A stretch of 62,000 nt of DNA, taken from contig NW_019775620.1 in the NCBI RefSeq assembly GCF_001039355.2, positions 1-62,000 on the forward strand. Reading direction: 5' to 3'. Positions within the stretch are counted from its first letter, which is position 1. Each line of letters begins with the position of its first letter. A program made the position numbers and the translations under genes. The notes under the pieces are model-generated. The model was given only the letters and a program-made list of their open reading frames with translations. It ran no database searches and had not been told where the DNA came from. Shown in pieces: positions 47,314 through 60,600 of this stretch. The DNA is from Lingula anatina. Its lineage: Eukaryota; Brachiopoda; Lingulata; Lingulida; Lingulidae.

Positions 47314-49839
47314 AGATTTGCTAGCGAAGATTTGAAAAGCTTTCAAAATACACTTGCACGTGTGTGTGTGTGTGTTTGTGTGTGTGTACTTATTTACAAT
47401 GGTTTGACATTTGATGAATATTCATACAGTGACTACGTCGATTTAGTCACTGCCCAGTCCGTTAATAATACTGGCCTTCTGCACCATTCTCTGAATGGGC
47501 TTCTCGACAAATTGTACGTGGCATTGACAGACTAAGGCACAGATATCAAGAAAAATATAAGTAACTGTGTTATAAATGTTATATTATAGCATATCAATTA
47601 GAAGACTTACTGAATTTCTATTTTGATGAATCTTTTGACGAAAAAATAACTATATTTTTTTCGACTCACAAAAGCCTAATCAAATGCCCCGGTATTTACA
47701 TATAGGCCTACATTCCACTTTACTATATTCTACGAGTACAAATTAATTCACTTTATGGGAGTAGTACATGTAGTTAAAATAGTAGTAGAAGTAGAAAAGA
47801 ACCTCAAATGATCGATGCATTCTGTATAAAATACCAACCAAGGTTTTGCAATGATTTTATACATTTTAAGATTTCAGCTTCCTCGCGCACTGAAGCAAAT
47901 AAGACTTGAGCATTCAATTAAAAGGGCTATTAACTAAAAAAAGAAAATGAAAATGAAAATAGAAAATGTTTTTTTTTTTTCGTTTTTCCTGGCTTTTCTT
48001 GTGTGTTGCTAGGGTTAATTTTGGTGTCAACTAACAAGCTGTGGTGTGAACTACTGCCATTTTTTTCAGGACCATGGGCACAGGTGTCGTGCAGTCGTGC
48101 AGTCGTGAGACCTCTGGCGGAGGGAGCTACTGACTGTGAGCGGTGCAGTGGTTTGTTTACAAACAGCGGGGTGCACATGTTCAAGTAATGCCATTAAGAA
48201 AGTTAGTCTGATGTCAGTATATTTTGTGTCATTGGGAGTTATGTCAGTGTGTCTGCTATCTATGGGGATGGGAAATGTTTCACCCAGTTATTTTGTTCAT
48301 GCAGGTGTAGGGAGTTGCTGATTCATCGAGACCTAGTTATTATTCCACAGCTAGAGCGCAGGCGCTAATTCTAAGATAAGGTTTTGTTTATCCAAAGTCG
48401 ATGAAGTTACATGTGAGATACACTGTATCTACACGTGTTGAGGATCTTTTGTTATTGGATAAATATGTTTTCTAATTAATTTTTTTCTGTTTGATTCATT
48501 TTACAACCCTGGGCCTCTCTTACTGCTGAATGACAGCTAGTGGACTACTGGTTACGCATCTCTCTATCAACTAACACATACACTTTTAAATTTTAGGGTT
48601 AATATGAAGTAGCCCAAAACTCAGAAAACTGACTTGAGAACAGAGCAGAACATACGGGCAATTAACAGCACGAAGTTTTATCAAGCTAAGAAATAGTTAA
48701 AACAAAAGTTATGCAACAAAGTGTTATCATAATTAGGCGCCTGTTACACTGTAGACTGAGTGTGCTCATTCCCACTGAAATAATTGTTCTAAGTAGATCG
48801 ATCAAACTCTGCAGGTGCTCTCGGCCAAGGCAATCAGTTTAACAGATTAGCGCGCCTCCACTTATTTCTAACGTGTTTGTATGATCACCGGATTTTTCTG
48901 TATTCTACTCAGCACCATTGATCGATTCATGTAGAACGAAAGTTTGATTAGAAATGAACCCTTACGTTATCAGTGTTCAGTCTGATAAAAATAGATAACC
49001 GACTTCGAAACGGGAATGATTGACCCGAAATAAAAATATATGTCATTGTATGTCAACTGCCAAGTCTGAGATCAAAAACTGTGAAATCAACCACATATTT
49101 TAACAAATAAAATTGATTCTCTAAGATTTTTACTAATCAGTGGGCTAAACCTTAGTCTTATGGACGATAAGGATTAAGAACAGAAAGAAAAAAAAACTTT
49201 TTTGTGAAAGGTGACCTTGGCATCTCAGCTCGTTGATTGATTTAAAACCTGTAAGAAATAGAGGGAAGGCGGTGGGCAGTAGTCCATCCGATAGCTACGT
49301 GAATTGAGGTCTTGGGAGTAATTTTAAGTCCAATATAATGTACAGATGGATCTGATCAGAGTGGTGCCAGCGGGAAAGACCCCCCCCACCCCCCACCCAC
49401 ACACACACACGCCGTCTGAAAACAGATTTAGATAAGGAGCGATATATTTCAGTAAACTGTGCACGTTTATATATAGCTATTGACAGCAATTGTCCTGTTA
49501 TGTTAAATCATTCATTGGGCAGATTTGTTTCCCTTCCCTCTAACTTGATTGAAATATCACGATCCTGCCTGTAATTTTCCTTCCTTTTTTAAAATTTCAC
49601 ATGCATCTCTCACTTACTCCAATATCAAGTCCACGTTTTAAGTTTCCTCCAGTTTATAGAATAATAACAATAATGCATTTACTTAAAGTGCTCTACCCAT
49701 TATTCAGTAGGGTTTACAACATATAATATTAATAAAAGTTTATAGGTAAGAGTGATAAATAGATATATAGAATGATAAGTACATGCATGTTACAAACGAG
49801 TGTACGTGTTTTAATTCTTTTATTTTTTTTCATTTAACG
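47314..49839. other. Intergenic DNA, no gene seen
   Basis: Contains a (GT)n run near 47360-47388, an A/T-rich stretch near 47935-47980, and a C-rich run near 49380-49395. Open frames are short and unconvincing. Confidence 0.5.
48766..48965. mobile_element. Palindromic MITE-like element related to 57918-58178
   Basis: Ends are imperfect inverted copies around TAGATCGATCAA on the left and TTGATCGATTCATGTAGAA on the right. The inner part (CAGTTTAACAGATTAGCGCG) resembles the element in an intron of the NB-ARC gene. Confidence 0.55.
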
Positions 49840-49985
49840 CTTTAATTTGCCTACGGAATTTCTTCTTTTGCTTTAATGCACACCCTGGGTTCGGAGGACA
49901 CGAGCAATCCGTTCTCCACTATCTTGGGTGGGTGGGACTGATGGTAGATAGATGAGTTCCCAGTGTCGCTTGAAACTCAGGGTGT
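49840..49985 (-). mobile_element. Possible Penelope-like reverse transcriptase remnant
   Basis: On the minus strand a short frame reads SGERIARVLRTQGVH followed by a stop, resembling the segment after the RT domain of GIY-YIG/Penelope-like ORFs. Only about 45 codons are visible, so the call is weak. Confidence 0.25.
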
Positions 49986-50294
49986 CACAAGGGCACTTCC
50001 AAGAAATCAAGATAATGAGGTCATATCGCGTACGCGCCCCTCACATGACTCAAACGCGATGCTGATTGGCTAGTATTGGGGTTTCGATCAAGTGGACCTT
50101 GATCGATGCGTCATTTGGGCTGGGCAGGACGACATGATCCAGTCATGATAATCGCGCAGTTTTAAAATCGAAGGTAGGTACCATATCATTATCATAAGTA
50201 GTTCTGTACTAGCATGACTTTTATATGAAACAAAGAAGAAGGGGCCTGAAAGGATCACTTCCGTATGATCTCAGCATTTCTTTCGCATAACATT

Positions 50295-50336
<42 letters not shown>

Positions 50337-52083
50337 TGGATATGTGCAACGCGCCTTATACAGTTTTTGTTTGACAAAGATTGCATTGGTTCTCCATCCA
50401 CGTTAACTACATCCTCATAAAATCATTTAAGTATTAATAAATGTTTTCTCTTTTAGTATATGTATCATCATTCACATTGGTCACGTACATTGCATAGATG
50501 AAATTGAAAATATGCAATGTATTTTACAATTGCTCTGTGATGCAATTTTAGTATAAAGGTTAACGTTATCATTGTTTATGAATATGTTTACAACACTGAC
50601 CGAAAAAAAAAATTATTTCAGTGATCAATGCTTAAATAAACACAATATCAAAGAAATATGTTTTTAGAACGCAGTATTGATTAGCAGATACTATTTTTCA
50701 ACGTAAGGTATTGCATCATCTCGTGCTGCCAAATATTTATTAGACATATTTTTATTGAAAATCAATTCAATTATTTCTGATTTTTTTTTCAAAATCTATG
50801 TGACATAAACTTCTACCCCTACATGATTCTTGTGACTTTTCCATGTTCACTTACTTCAATTTGTTTTTCTGTGGATCAAAAGAAAATAGAAGCCATCTGT
50901 CATTAAGTTACCTGCACTTTTATTTATATTCGTGATATCATTGTACTTCTAGGATGCGTGTTGTTGTTTCCCGCTTTTTTGGCTTGCAATCGCCAAGGTC
51001 ACATTACCCACCGCAAGATATCTAAGGCAAAGTCCGTAAGTGTTATCTATATTTTTCTTCTCAGAACTACAGAAATCCTCATTGTGTGGCGTAATATGTT
51101 GTTTAGATTCTACCCACCAGGTATTTTTGAATTAATTGGCATATATTACACATTACAAACTATACACGAGTGTTTCAGATATAAATGATGAGTGCCGATA
51201 ACCATTGGCAAAGTGCCCATCGTCAATTTTTTTAAATAATTTTATATTATAAAGATTATGTATATATTTGTTGCGTGAAAAAATATTATTTGGTTTGAGG
51301 CATTGAGGCATCGTAACTTAGTATTTTTAATGAGTTATATGTGGGGGGGGGGGGGGGGGGGGGGTAGCCAGATTTACCTGTTGTATGCAGTCTAATGAAT
51401 CAGAGCAACTTGTTTCAGCATATATATTACATAAATGATTTTTTTCTAATGAAACTTGTCTTGTGGTGTAAAAGAGGTTATATGTTAAATACTTGCGGTG
51501 TGGCACAAGTAAATGGGGAAGTAATTTTTTTAATCCTAGAGAAAAGAGGGAGGTGAGGTGTATTAATTAAGGTATTTTCTCACAGAAGCCATCACTGATT
51601 TAAATTTTCTGTATAAAAGTCTTGTAACTAGGTAAACTTGTTTCAGTGTATTTATCAATTTTATATAACTCTTCTCACAGACCAGCATTTGTTGGTCTAA
51701 ATAATTGTATTGTAAACCTATACACATTTTGTACAAGGCTCTAAGGAATAGTAAAAAATGCTAAAAGCAAAAGGCTGTTATATTAACAACAAAAATGTTT
51801 AAAAGCACTCTAAACAGCTATTTTGAATGTTTCCATTAACTATAAAATAAACAAGGTTTAAATTGTACCAAAACAATGATAAGATAAAAATAAAAACTAA
51901 ATGAAAATATACATTGTAGTACACATAATAACAATTATGGCCAATACTCTAAAAATCACCTAAAAAGTACTTCATATATGATTAATTATGTGATAAAGAC
52001 ATTGTATAGAATGCAATGCAATAGTTATTTATACAAAATATACAAATATGAGAACAGAAAATGTATAAAAAAACAATAGATAA
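49986..52083. other. Intergenic DNA with simple repeats
   Basis: Holds a (CA)n run at 50296-50334 and a G homopolymer at 51342-51364. Otherwise AT-rich with no credible gene. Confidence 0.6.
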
Positions 52084-52460
52084 TTAATCAGATGTGCTGT
52101 TCGAAACACTTTCTGTCTCGCTAATACTGTCACCACTTGATGTTGGTAAATGCGAGGCATCCAAATAGCCTTCTCCACAACATAATTTTCGATTGTATCC
52201 CTGCCTCATGGCAAACCCCATATACCACAGGACTGAATTGATATGTGCACAACTTCCAACTGTCTTGGAACCTGCTTTACACTGGCAGTACCAGCCACTG
52301 ATGGGTCTAGTTTTGCTATGGGAGGTCTGAATCCATAATGTGTAGGCCTACTGGTGGCTAACTATTTTGGCTCTGATTAAATTAGGTGCATCTTTGCATA
52401 CACTGATTTCAAACTGGCCATCTAGCAGATGCTCATCAGTATATTGACTAGCTTGCTTTA
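52084..52460 (-). pseudogene. C-terminal fragment of a SWIM zinc-finger protein
   Basis: The minus-strand frame reads YTDEHLLDGQFEISVCKDAP, then an in-frame TAG (52350-52348), then GWYCQCKAGSKTVGSCAHIN and LWYMGFAMRQGYNRK, ending at TAA (52086-52084). The C-x-C-xn-C-x-H array is a SWIM zinc finger; acid-rich Ser tails like this end many transposon-derived SWIM proteins. Homology breaks at a GC-rich block near 52462. The stop and truncation mark it as a pseudogene. Confidence 0.7.
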
Positions 52461-52461
52461 A

Positions 52462-52812
52462 GCACCCCGCACACGGTAAGCAATTGGCGCGCGCCACCTG
52501 CGCTGAGCCAGATGCTCGCGGTCCTCAGCTCCCCGCAAACGCTGCGCTCTTTGCTCAGCAGAGGTGCCACCCGGCCTGCCCCTAGCGGACGCACTGTGAA
52601 CTGTGGGATCATGTGTTTAAGGAAACATTACATATTGTTGTTTTTTCTGATAGTAATGGAAAATGGTGAACACGTTAATCAATCAGACTAACTATAACTG
52701 TGTACATTTTTGTTGACTTCGTTGGGGGCTGCCATTTTTGTTTGTTTCCGGCTATCGGCACATGCGCATTGTTGGCATGACTTGAGCAATCGGCGCTTGC
52801 ACCCCGCACACG
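52462..52812. repeat. GC-rich block between 14-bp direct repeats
   Basis: GCACCCCGCACACG occurs at 52462-52475 and 52799-52812, each beside a GCAAT-GGCGC motif. The first ~160 bp are much more GC-rich than the surroundings. The block abuts the broken SWIM pseudogene and may be an insertion; class unknown. Confidence 0.4.
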
Positions 52813-53991
52813 CTGAGACCCCCTTTATCGGGTGACCTTCTGGTAATTATTATAGGCTGTTGGTCTATTGTTTGGACTATTTACCAAGTCAATAGGTTTT
52901 CACTGATCTCCTTGACAAATAAAGCCATTCAGAGCATTTTGGTGATAACTAAAAGAAAAAAAACTCTACAAAACTATTATGAATAGTGCTGGTGTAGAAG
53001 ATTAGGTCATAAGTAACAAAACTAGGGTGTGTGTGTAATGGAGTCTTTTATTTTACTTTTTATGCAAAATAGACATAAAAGGGGACATTTCACAACAATT
53101 TTGGTTGTACAAAATGTACTTTCATGCCCATTACAGGGGTTGGGTCAAGCCACCCTAATGTGTAGAGGTCTATTACAGAATGGGCCTCTATATAAAGTAG
53201 GAGCCACCACAATGTACATCTGCTATTATGATAATTAATATAACTTTGCATATCTGAAGCACATTTTCCACTTAATCTTTTTTAATCCTAAGAAATAAGA
53301 ATGGAAATAAGATATACTTACTGTATTTGGACTCTATTTCCTATCCATTTTTTTTTTTTTTTGATAGCATGCATTACATGAAAATGACTTTTCTTTTTTC
53401 TTGTTTTTTTTTTTTGGTTGCAATTAAACTAGTTTACTGACTCTAACCCCTATTTTCCTTTCAAAGGCCTACATTTTTTTTTTTTGGGGGGGGGATGTTC
53501 TTTTTGTACAAAAGATTCACTGTATCTGCCTAGCCATCCTATGTAAGCATGTAGCAGCTACATGTACCTCATGGCAGGAATAAACATGGCCGACTGCTAG
53601 CATATGGACTGAAAATGTCCCTATTTAGTTTGAGTAAATATAAAGTCCAACCCTCAGACAAGCTGATTTTCACATATATCTTACCTTATATTCATGTCTT
53701 TTCAACAGTGAAAAATTAGCTTGTCTGAGGCAGGGGCTCATATAAAAAATGAACATCTTTTATCCTCAAGTCACTGTAAAGTTCTTCTTTCAATCAGCAC
53801 TACATGTACGAAAAAAGCAATCAAAATACTGATCACAAACAATGATTGGCCACTTATTGCCTTTCTTTTTTACACGGGCACCTTCTGTACCCAATTACAA
53901 AATTTCACAGTTGACACCTTACTATTACTTTAGATATGTAGCATTGTTCTTCAGAACCCCCCTAAAACACACAAAAATTAAGTGGATTATA
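52813..53991. other. Intergenic DNA, nothing recognised
   Basis: Contains T and G homopolymers (53350-53361, 53473-53493). No convincing gene. Confidence 0.5.
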
Positions 53992-54012
53992 ACAGTATAA
54001 TATTGTTTGCAG

Positions 54013-54066
<54 letters not shown>

Positions 54067-54087
54067 CTGCAAACAATATTATACTGT
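53992..54087. repeat. 25-bp inverted repeat around a (TA)n core
   Basis: ACAGTATAATATTGTTTGCAG plus TTAT (53992-54016) is exactly complementary to 54063-54087, separated by a pure (TA)n run. Could be a short MITE or a cruciform-forming microsatellite. Confidence 0.9.
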
Positions 54088-55347
54088 AATTCTACTGGGT
54101 TTCTTTGGTGTTGAAATGACAGGTCACTTTCAAAAATTAGCACACTCTTAAAACTGATCTGTTAAACTTAACCAAAAACACGTTCATTATTAAACAATTC
54201 ACTCGGTCAATATACATCCTGTGATAGCTTTTGTCCCAACACATTTAGCGTAGGTAAAAAGGTGTAGGGCATCGTTACTAGTATAGAATTATGATTGTAC
54301 TTGTAATGCAGTTTATTGTTATGCAAGGTATGACAGTAAGCGCCTAAGCTCGTTTAGCTCCTAAACACGGTACATGCCTGTAACCTGGATGTGTTTAGCG
54401 GTATGACGATATTTCTGAGATGTTCTGAGATTTTGCGGGGTTACCAATAAAATGTCATAAAAGTAAACCTGAATTTAATTTAATTTAATTGAAAACATAT
54501 GTCAAAGGCCAAACCCAAATTCAGTTCAAATTCTCAAATTATAGCTCTCTGTTCAATTTCTGTAATAACACATTTCTGAGCATGTGTACAGATGATTTTT
54601 TGCAAATCCTCCAATTGTATGAAACGTAGCAATTTTTTTCATACTGATACTAATTTCATTAAAAATATCAAACTTAAAAGAAATTGACATAATAAATATT
54701 AGCACGAGCTAAAAGTGATCGATAACTTGAGACCGCTGTGCCGAAACTAATTTCCACAATTTATAGCCTGGTCTGTTATCCACTGGGATCCACCTCCCAA
54801 ACTGGGGCTCTCCCGACAATACCGACTGACTCTGAATGAGATCGAGAGACCTGAGGGCGAGTCTCAAACGCTAGCTACTCGTGTAGGACATTACCCCCTC
54901 CCGGCACATTTTTTAACCACGTCAGTCATATTTTAGTATATATTGAACGCAGACGAAATAAGATGAAGCCATAGAAAATTATGCCGCAATCGCCGTTTTG
55001 AATGGTTACCCCCTCACCCAACCCTCAATTAAAATGTGCTCCCTGTGTGACTGGTAGAAATTAACGTGGGAACGTACAAAGGAGAGGAATGTATACATGT
55101 GCATTACCCAATTTACACATTGACCCAATCTTCATAGATTTCCCCACTAGAAGACACCTCTGTTTTGATACAACATATACTGTCATCTGCATCCTTTCAA
55201 AAAAGGTAAAATTAGATTCACTTAGGTGAATCCAAATAAAAAGATTAATACCCATGTAATTTTACATATACATGTAGGATTGCTAATTCACAAGGCAGCA
55301 ACCTGTTGCACGCAGTTGAATAATCACAGCTGATAATTTTGTTGCAG
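54088..55347. other. Upstream region of the NB-ARC gene
   Basis: No TATA element, CpG-rich segment or further exon can be identified. Possible acceptors precede the start codon (TTGTTGCAG at 55339-55347; TTTGCAG ending 55369), so an untranslated first exon may lie farther upstream. Confidence 0.4.
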
Positions 55348-55383
55348 CAAGGTCACATTTTATTTGCAGATCACGTAAACAAC

Positions 55384-57536
55384 ATGGCGATCCATTTAGA
55401 ACGCCCTACCTTCATCGGCCGAGAAAAAGAAACAAAGCTTATTACAGATTCTTGGACACAGCATCGGATATTTGGTATCTATGGTCCTCCCGGCATTGGA
55501 AAGACAAGCTTAACGCGGGAGATTTTGAGACAGGTGTCTGCAAAGAGGTACAATGGTAGCCTATGCACCTCATTCGTGTCGATGCAAAGTGTAAACAGTG
55601 CAAAAGACTTCTTTAAATATGTTGCTCTTGAATTATTAGAAAAAACAGATCCTTTGCTTACCATCGAATCAACAACTGAGCGTCTTCTGCAGCGACAAAT
55701 CTTCGCACATTTGAAAAATATTACGACATGTGTGCTGATTTTTGAAAAATGCGAACACATCGCCGAGTCTGCGGCAACTACGAGAAGTGTCAGCCATGAC
55801 CTGCAGAATGTGCTGCTCACGTTTGTGTATGACGTCACAACCAAGTGTCCTGATGTGAGGGTCTTCATCGTTTCTCGCACCAAGTTACAATTTGCAAGAC
55901 TGAATAGAATATATTTTGAGCTGAGTTTAATGCCACTTTGTATTTCAGACGCAAAAGCGTTATTACTTGACATAGTTTCCCACTCCGATGCAGAAAATGA
56001 GGGTTCATTTAAAGACAAAAATACTTTGACTAAACTTGCAGAACAATGTGCAAGATTGCCTCTTGCTTTAATCATTGTAGGTAAGTAAAATATATACTGT
56101 ATGCATTTTTTAAAAGTAATATATCGCACAACTTGTGTATACACCTGTTATTCTAACCAATATAAACATCTCCCTTTAACATAAACTATAACACAACCAA
56201 AAATAATAACAATCTTTATTTTTTGGGAAAAAAATCCCTCTATATTTAGAGGGCCATTCAGGGCCATTCATTTTTGTTAAGGCTCCCGGGTTTTTATTAC
56301 TACATATTTAATTTCTGAACATTACTTTTCTATTAAATAATTTATTCATTTTGTTAAAATATTTTCTTCAGAATATGTACCTCGAATTTTTCTAGGGAGC
56401 GTACTACGCGATGGTATTCTGAGCCCAAGTGAAATGTTGGACCTCATGAAGGAAGAGCGGCTGAAAGCTCTCAGTGACGATAGTTTCTCTGACTCTGAGA
56501 TAATAGGTAGGTTTACTTTGGAGAATGAAACGTTCAGACAATTATCAATAATACTGTGATTTGTTAAGACACAAAATAAGGTATATATAGGATGACAAAA
56601 ATGTGTTTATAAAAATCATATATGTTGGAATAATAATTTCACCCTTTCGAGTTACTTTAGCTCTCTTTAAAAGTAGCCGAATACAATGTAGAAGAAATTT
56701 AATATAGTATTGTTTTTATTTAGTGATCATATCGGAAAAATCACACGTCAACATTTTAACTAAGTAAAAATAAAGTTAAGACGATATATAAAAGATGTTT
56801 TTATTTAGTTTATGTATACGGTATGTGTTTTTATTATTATTTTAGATAAAGTGATAAGAAATCACCTTGCCCGACTGACGGAAGTTTTCAGACAGCACTT
56901 AGCGGCCATAGGTTACATCCCTGGTCATTTCAGCAAAGAGGCCGTTGCTGCAGTTTTGGGTATGGTTAGATACATCTTGAATATGTCATTTTGTCTAATA
57001 CATGTATACAGCCATCCGAGACAAAAGCGAGAAGACGAATTTTGAAATCACCATTACGCCTGATGAAAGTCGGTGACACTGATGAAGCAAAAACCTGGGA
57101 GCTTGAATGTACAGTTCTTTTGTATATGGAATTGATATCAGCTGTGTCATTTCCAAAGATCACAGATACTCGAATGAAATGGTCTGACTTGACCGATATA
57201 AAAAAGTGTAAGATGAGTGGTATGAAGAGAGATATCACTGTATCTGAAGAAAACCTCTGTTTATTATATTACAAGATGCATTTGGAGTGTATAAATGTCT
57301 AATTTGTTTCACTCTAACCCTAACCTAACTCTCTCTTTTTCCTCCTCTTTCTCTCTCTCAGTAGACACTGAACTTTCATTTTATACAAGTAAAGACATGA
57401 TGCATATTGAAGGTTAAAAGTCTTCTATTATATCTTGTAGCGTATTGCACATGGTAAGAGTTGAAGAAGCTTGGTTCATATCCTTATCAATACTAACACT
57501 GTTTTTAATACACGTCAATTAGACTGGTGTTCCCAA

Positions 57537-57602
<66 letters not shown>

Positions 57603-60600
57603 TAGGCATCAAGCAAGAAACTGGTGGCGGTAAAGTCGTGAAGGAACTATCAAGAGTGTCCATTATACATGAAGAATCAGCAGGATTGTCCTTAGTACAG
57701 AGGCAAAAGATGAGATATGACATCCACTCGTTAATGAGAGAATATGTGGAAAAGCATGTGCGGATAAGGGAATTACCAGGTTAGTTCTGTCAAAGTATTA
57801 AAAGGTTTCTGAACACAGGTAGAGTGTGCCATATGATATCCATTTTATCTGCAGTTACGAGAATTACTAAGTTTATGGTAATATTAAATTAATACAGGAC
57901 TAAATCGTTTTGAGTATAAGGGATCATTTTTAATGAAACTATCGCTATACGTAGATCGATCAAATTCCACGGGATCTCTTGCTCAGTGCAAGCAGATTAA
58001 CAGATTTACGCGACTCCACTTGGCGTTGAGAATAATACAGGAAAGTTGGCCATTAAACGGGCATGTTGGAAAAAAGAGGAGACGTGTTTATATGTTAATC
58101 TGATTGCATATAAAGAAGAAACCTGACGGAGTTGAGTCGATCTACGTAAAACAATAGTTTCATTATAAATAAGCCCTCAATCGTCTCATTCTAAAGTCAA
58201 CATACTGTGTTCTTTCCAGAGGTTAGGCTCCGTTATAGTAAGTTTTTCGCAGATATTCTTCAGTGTGTTAATAACCAAATGCAGTCCAAGAACTCAAACA
58301 CTGCCACTGCCACCATGGACGTGGAATGGAAGAACTTGGAGAAGCTGCTCACTCAGGCGATGCATTGTACTGAAGACAGCTACAAAAGTTTTATCAAAGT
58401 GGCTATGTTGGCAGAATACCCTATCATCAACTTTTTCCAAAGTATGTTATGTTTTATTTTTTATTATTCTATCCTAGAAATGGGTCAAGTCACAAGTATA
58501 CAAGCACTGTAGTTAATTTGTTTGATTTGGTGTTTTGTATCTTGTCTGTAAAGTTTTATGCATATGAAAGTATTTGCTGATTTGCTTGTGAATATGTATT
58601 TGCTGTTTTTTTTTTTTGCCATGTCATCCATTGAAGAGAATTAATTCGAAGGCCATTTAGTAGGGTGAATTAAAGCATGCAGATGTTTATGGTATAATAA
58701 TTCAAGAATCTCAAATACATAACTTTTGTTTATATATTTTAGAAACATGTTTCACTAACCGTACTATTAATATTATGGATAAGTTATTTATTATGCAGAG
58801 GATAGCATTGGCTTCTATGAAGACATGATGGAGCAGTCTAGAATGTTTGATGGTGCCGACCACAGACATCATGGACTTATGCTATCTGCATATGCACAAG
58901 CGGTGACCAATATTGAGGTACATAAATAATCATTTGATTTGCAAGACTTTCTAAATTTATGAGATATTTATGAATATCTCTCTTATTATTGGGTTTGATG
59001 GGAGTTTCAGCTCACGAAGAGTGGGAAGTTATTGCGAGGAATTTTATATTCATCCCTGATATCGTACGTTTTGTGTCCAGTTTGGTTTAAAATGACCCTA
59101 CTTATTTTATGTAATGTTATAACATTTGCTTCGGCAATGAATTGTATTTGTATGTATAAATTTATATCAGTGCCATTTGTTTGTTTGTTTGTTTTTTTAT
59201 TGTTGATTTGTTTTTGTTTTTTTTTTTTGTTTTTTTTTGTTTTTTTTTTTNNNNNNNNNNNNNNNNNNNNNNNNNNNNNNNNNNNNNNNNNNNNNNNNNN
59301 NNNNNNCTTATTTTATGTAATGTTATAACATTTGCTTCGGCAATGAATTGTATTTGTATGTATAAATTTATATCAGTGCCATTTGTTTGTTTGTTTGTTT
59401 GTTTGTTTGTTTTTTTATTGTTGATTTGTTTTTTGTATATTTATCCCTTTCACTCAGTTGCAACCATATTCAATCGTGAGTCCTCTAGCGTTGTGTTAAA
59501 CTGATTTTAGTATTAAATATGATCACAACCAACTAATATCGATGTTTTGACTGTGTAATATTTCAGGGTGATATACGAAAAGGCATAGCTTATTATGAGA
59601 AGGCGAGGTTCATTCTTTCCGCCAAGGGTACTCCTGTAGACATGGCCTCTCTGTATCAGCATCTTGGTTGGAATTACTACAAGACTGGCGACCTGAATAA
59701 GTCACAACAGTACGTTTTTCTTTGAAGATTTTAAGATGAAAGTTTACTTTTGTTTATACGGGTAACCAGCGAAACGCTTTTGCTCGAAGCTACGTAAATT
59801 GTAATAAAAATACTTTGATCTATTTTATGGTACACGCCACACACGTTATGCGTATGCTCTGGTCTGACCTCTTGCATCAGAATTATCAATTTAGAACGAT
59901 CATATATGACGACCACATTTGTGCCGTAAGAAGTATCACATTGGGTTGAAAAGGTACAAACAACAGACGTTTCCTTCAAAACCGAATATACTTGCTGCTT
60001 GTAGTTTTTAGACATAAATATCTCTCAAAAGTTGTTCTAGGTAATGCAATGTCAATTGTTCATACTTTCTTTTAAGATTCTGAAAAAAAAACACAAAAAC
60101 AAGAAACGCAGTGCAGACCGTGTAGCGTGTAGAAATTTTGATTCTGAATAAAATGAACGTGATGCTGTAAAGGTGATCACAACCGAAGTTTCCTTAAAAA
60201 ACGAATATGCTTCTCTGTTGTTATCTACCAGTTTCCGTGGCGGAGGTTTACGCCCTCTGAGTGCTTTTGTAGCATCAGTTATGTGTTTCCTTTAATATAG
60301 ATGGCGTTTTATTCACAGGTATCTTCAGGAGGCATACAAACTGGAAGAGGAGGGGGGTATGCACACAAACGTTGTTATGTGCCAAACACTCTCGATCTTG
60401 GGGCTTGTCTCAACAGGGATGGGTGAGTGAAATCATCACGTCATATAATTATCATCGCTTTGATTAAATAAAAAGAAATAAACAGGAAAAGAAAGCATCA
60501 AATTTTTCTTATTCAAGAAATGGAGCTGTATATGGGGATAGATTTTAGTTTGTACTAGTAAGCCGTCCAGCCCGTGTAGCAATATATGTGTTTATCATCT

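Noticed and set aside
49295-49489. 64-codon minus-strand frame
   Set aside because: Crosses a C-rich simple repeat and shows no conserved features.
51342-51364. G homopolymer as a G-quadruplex element
   Set aside because: A pure G run in non-coding DNA with no gene context; length is also unreliable in assemblies.
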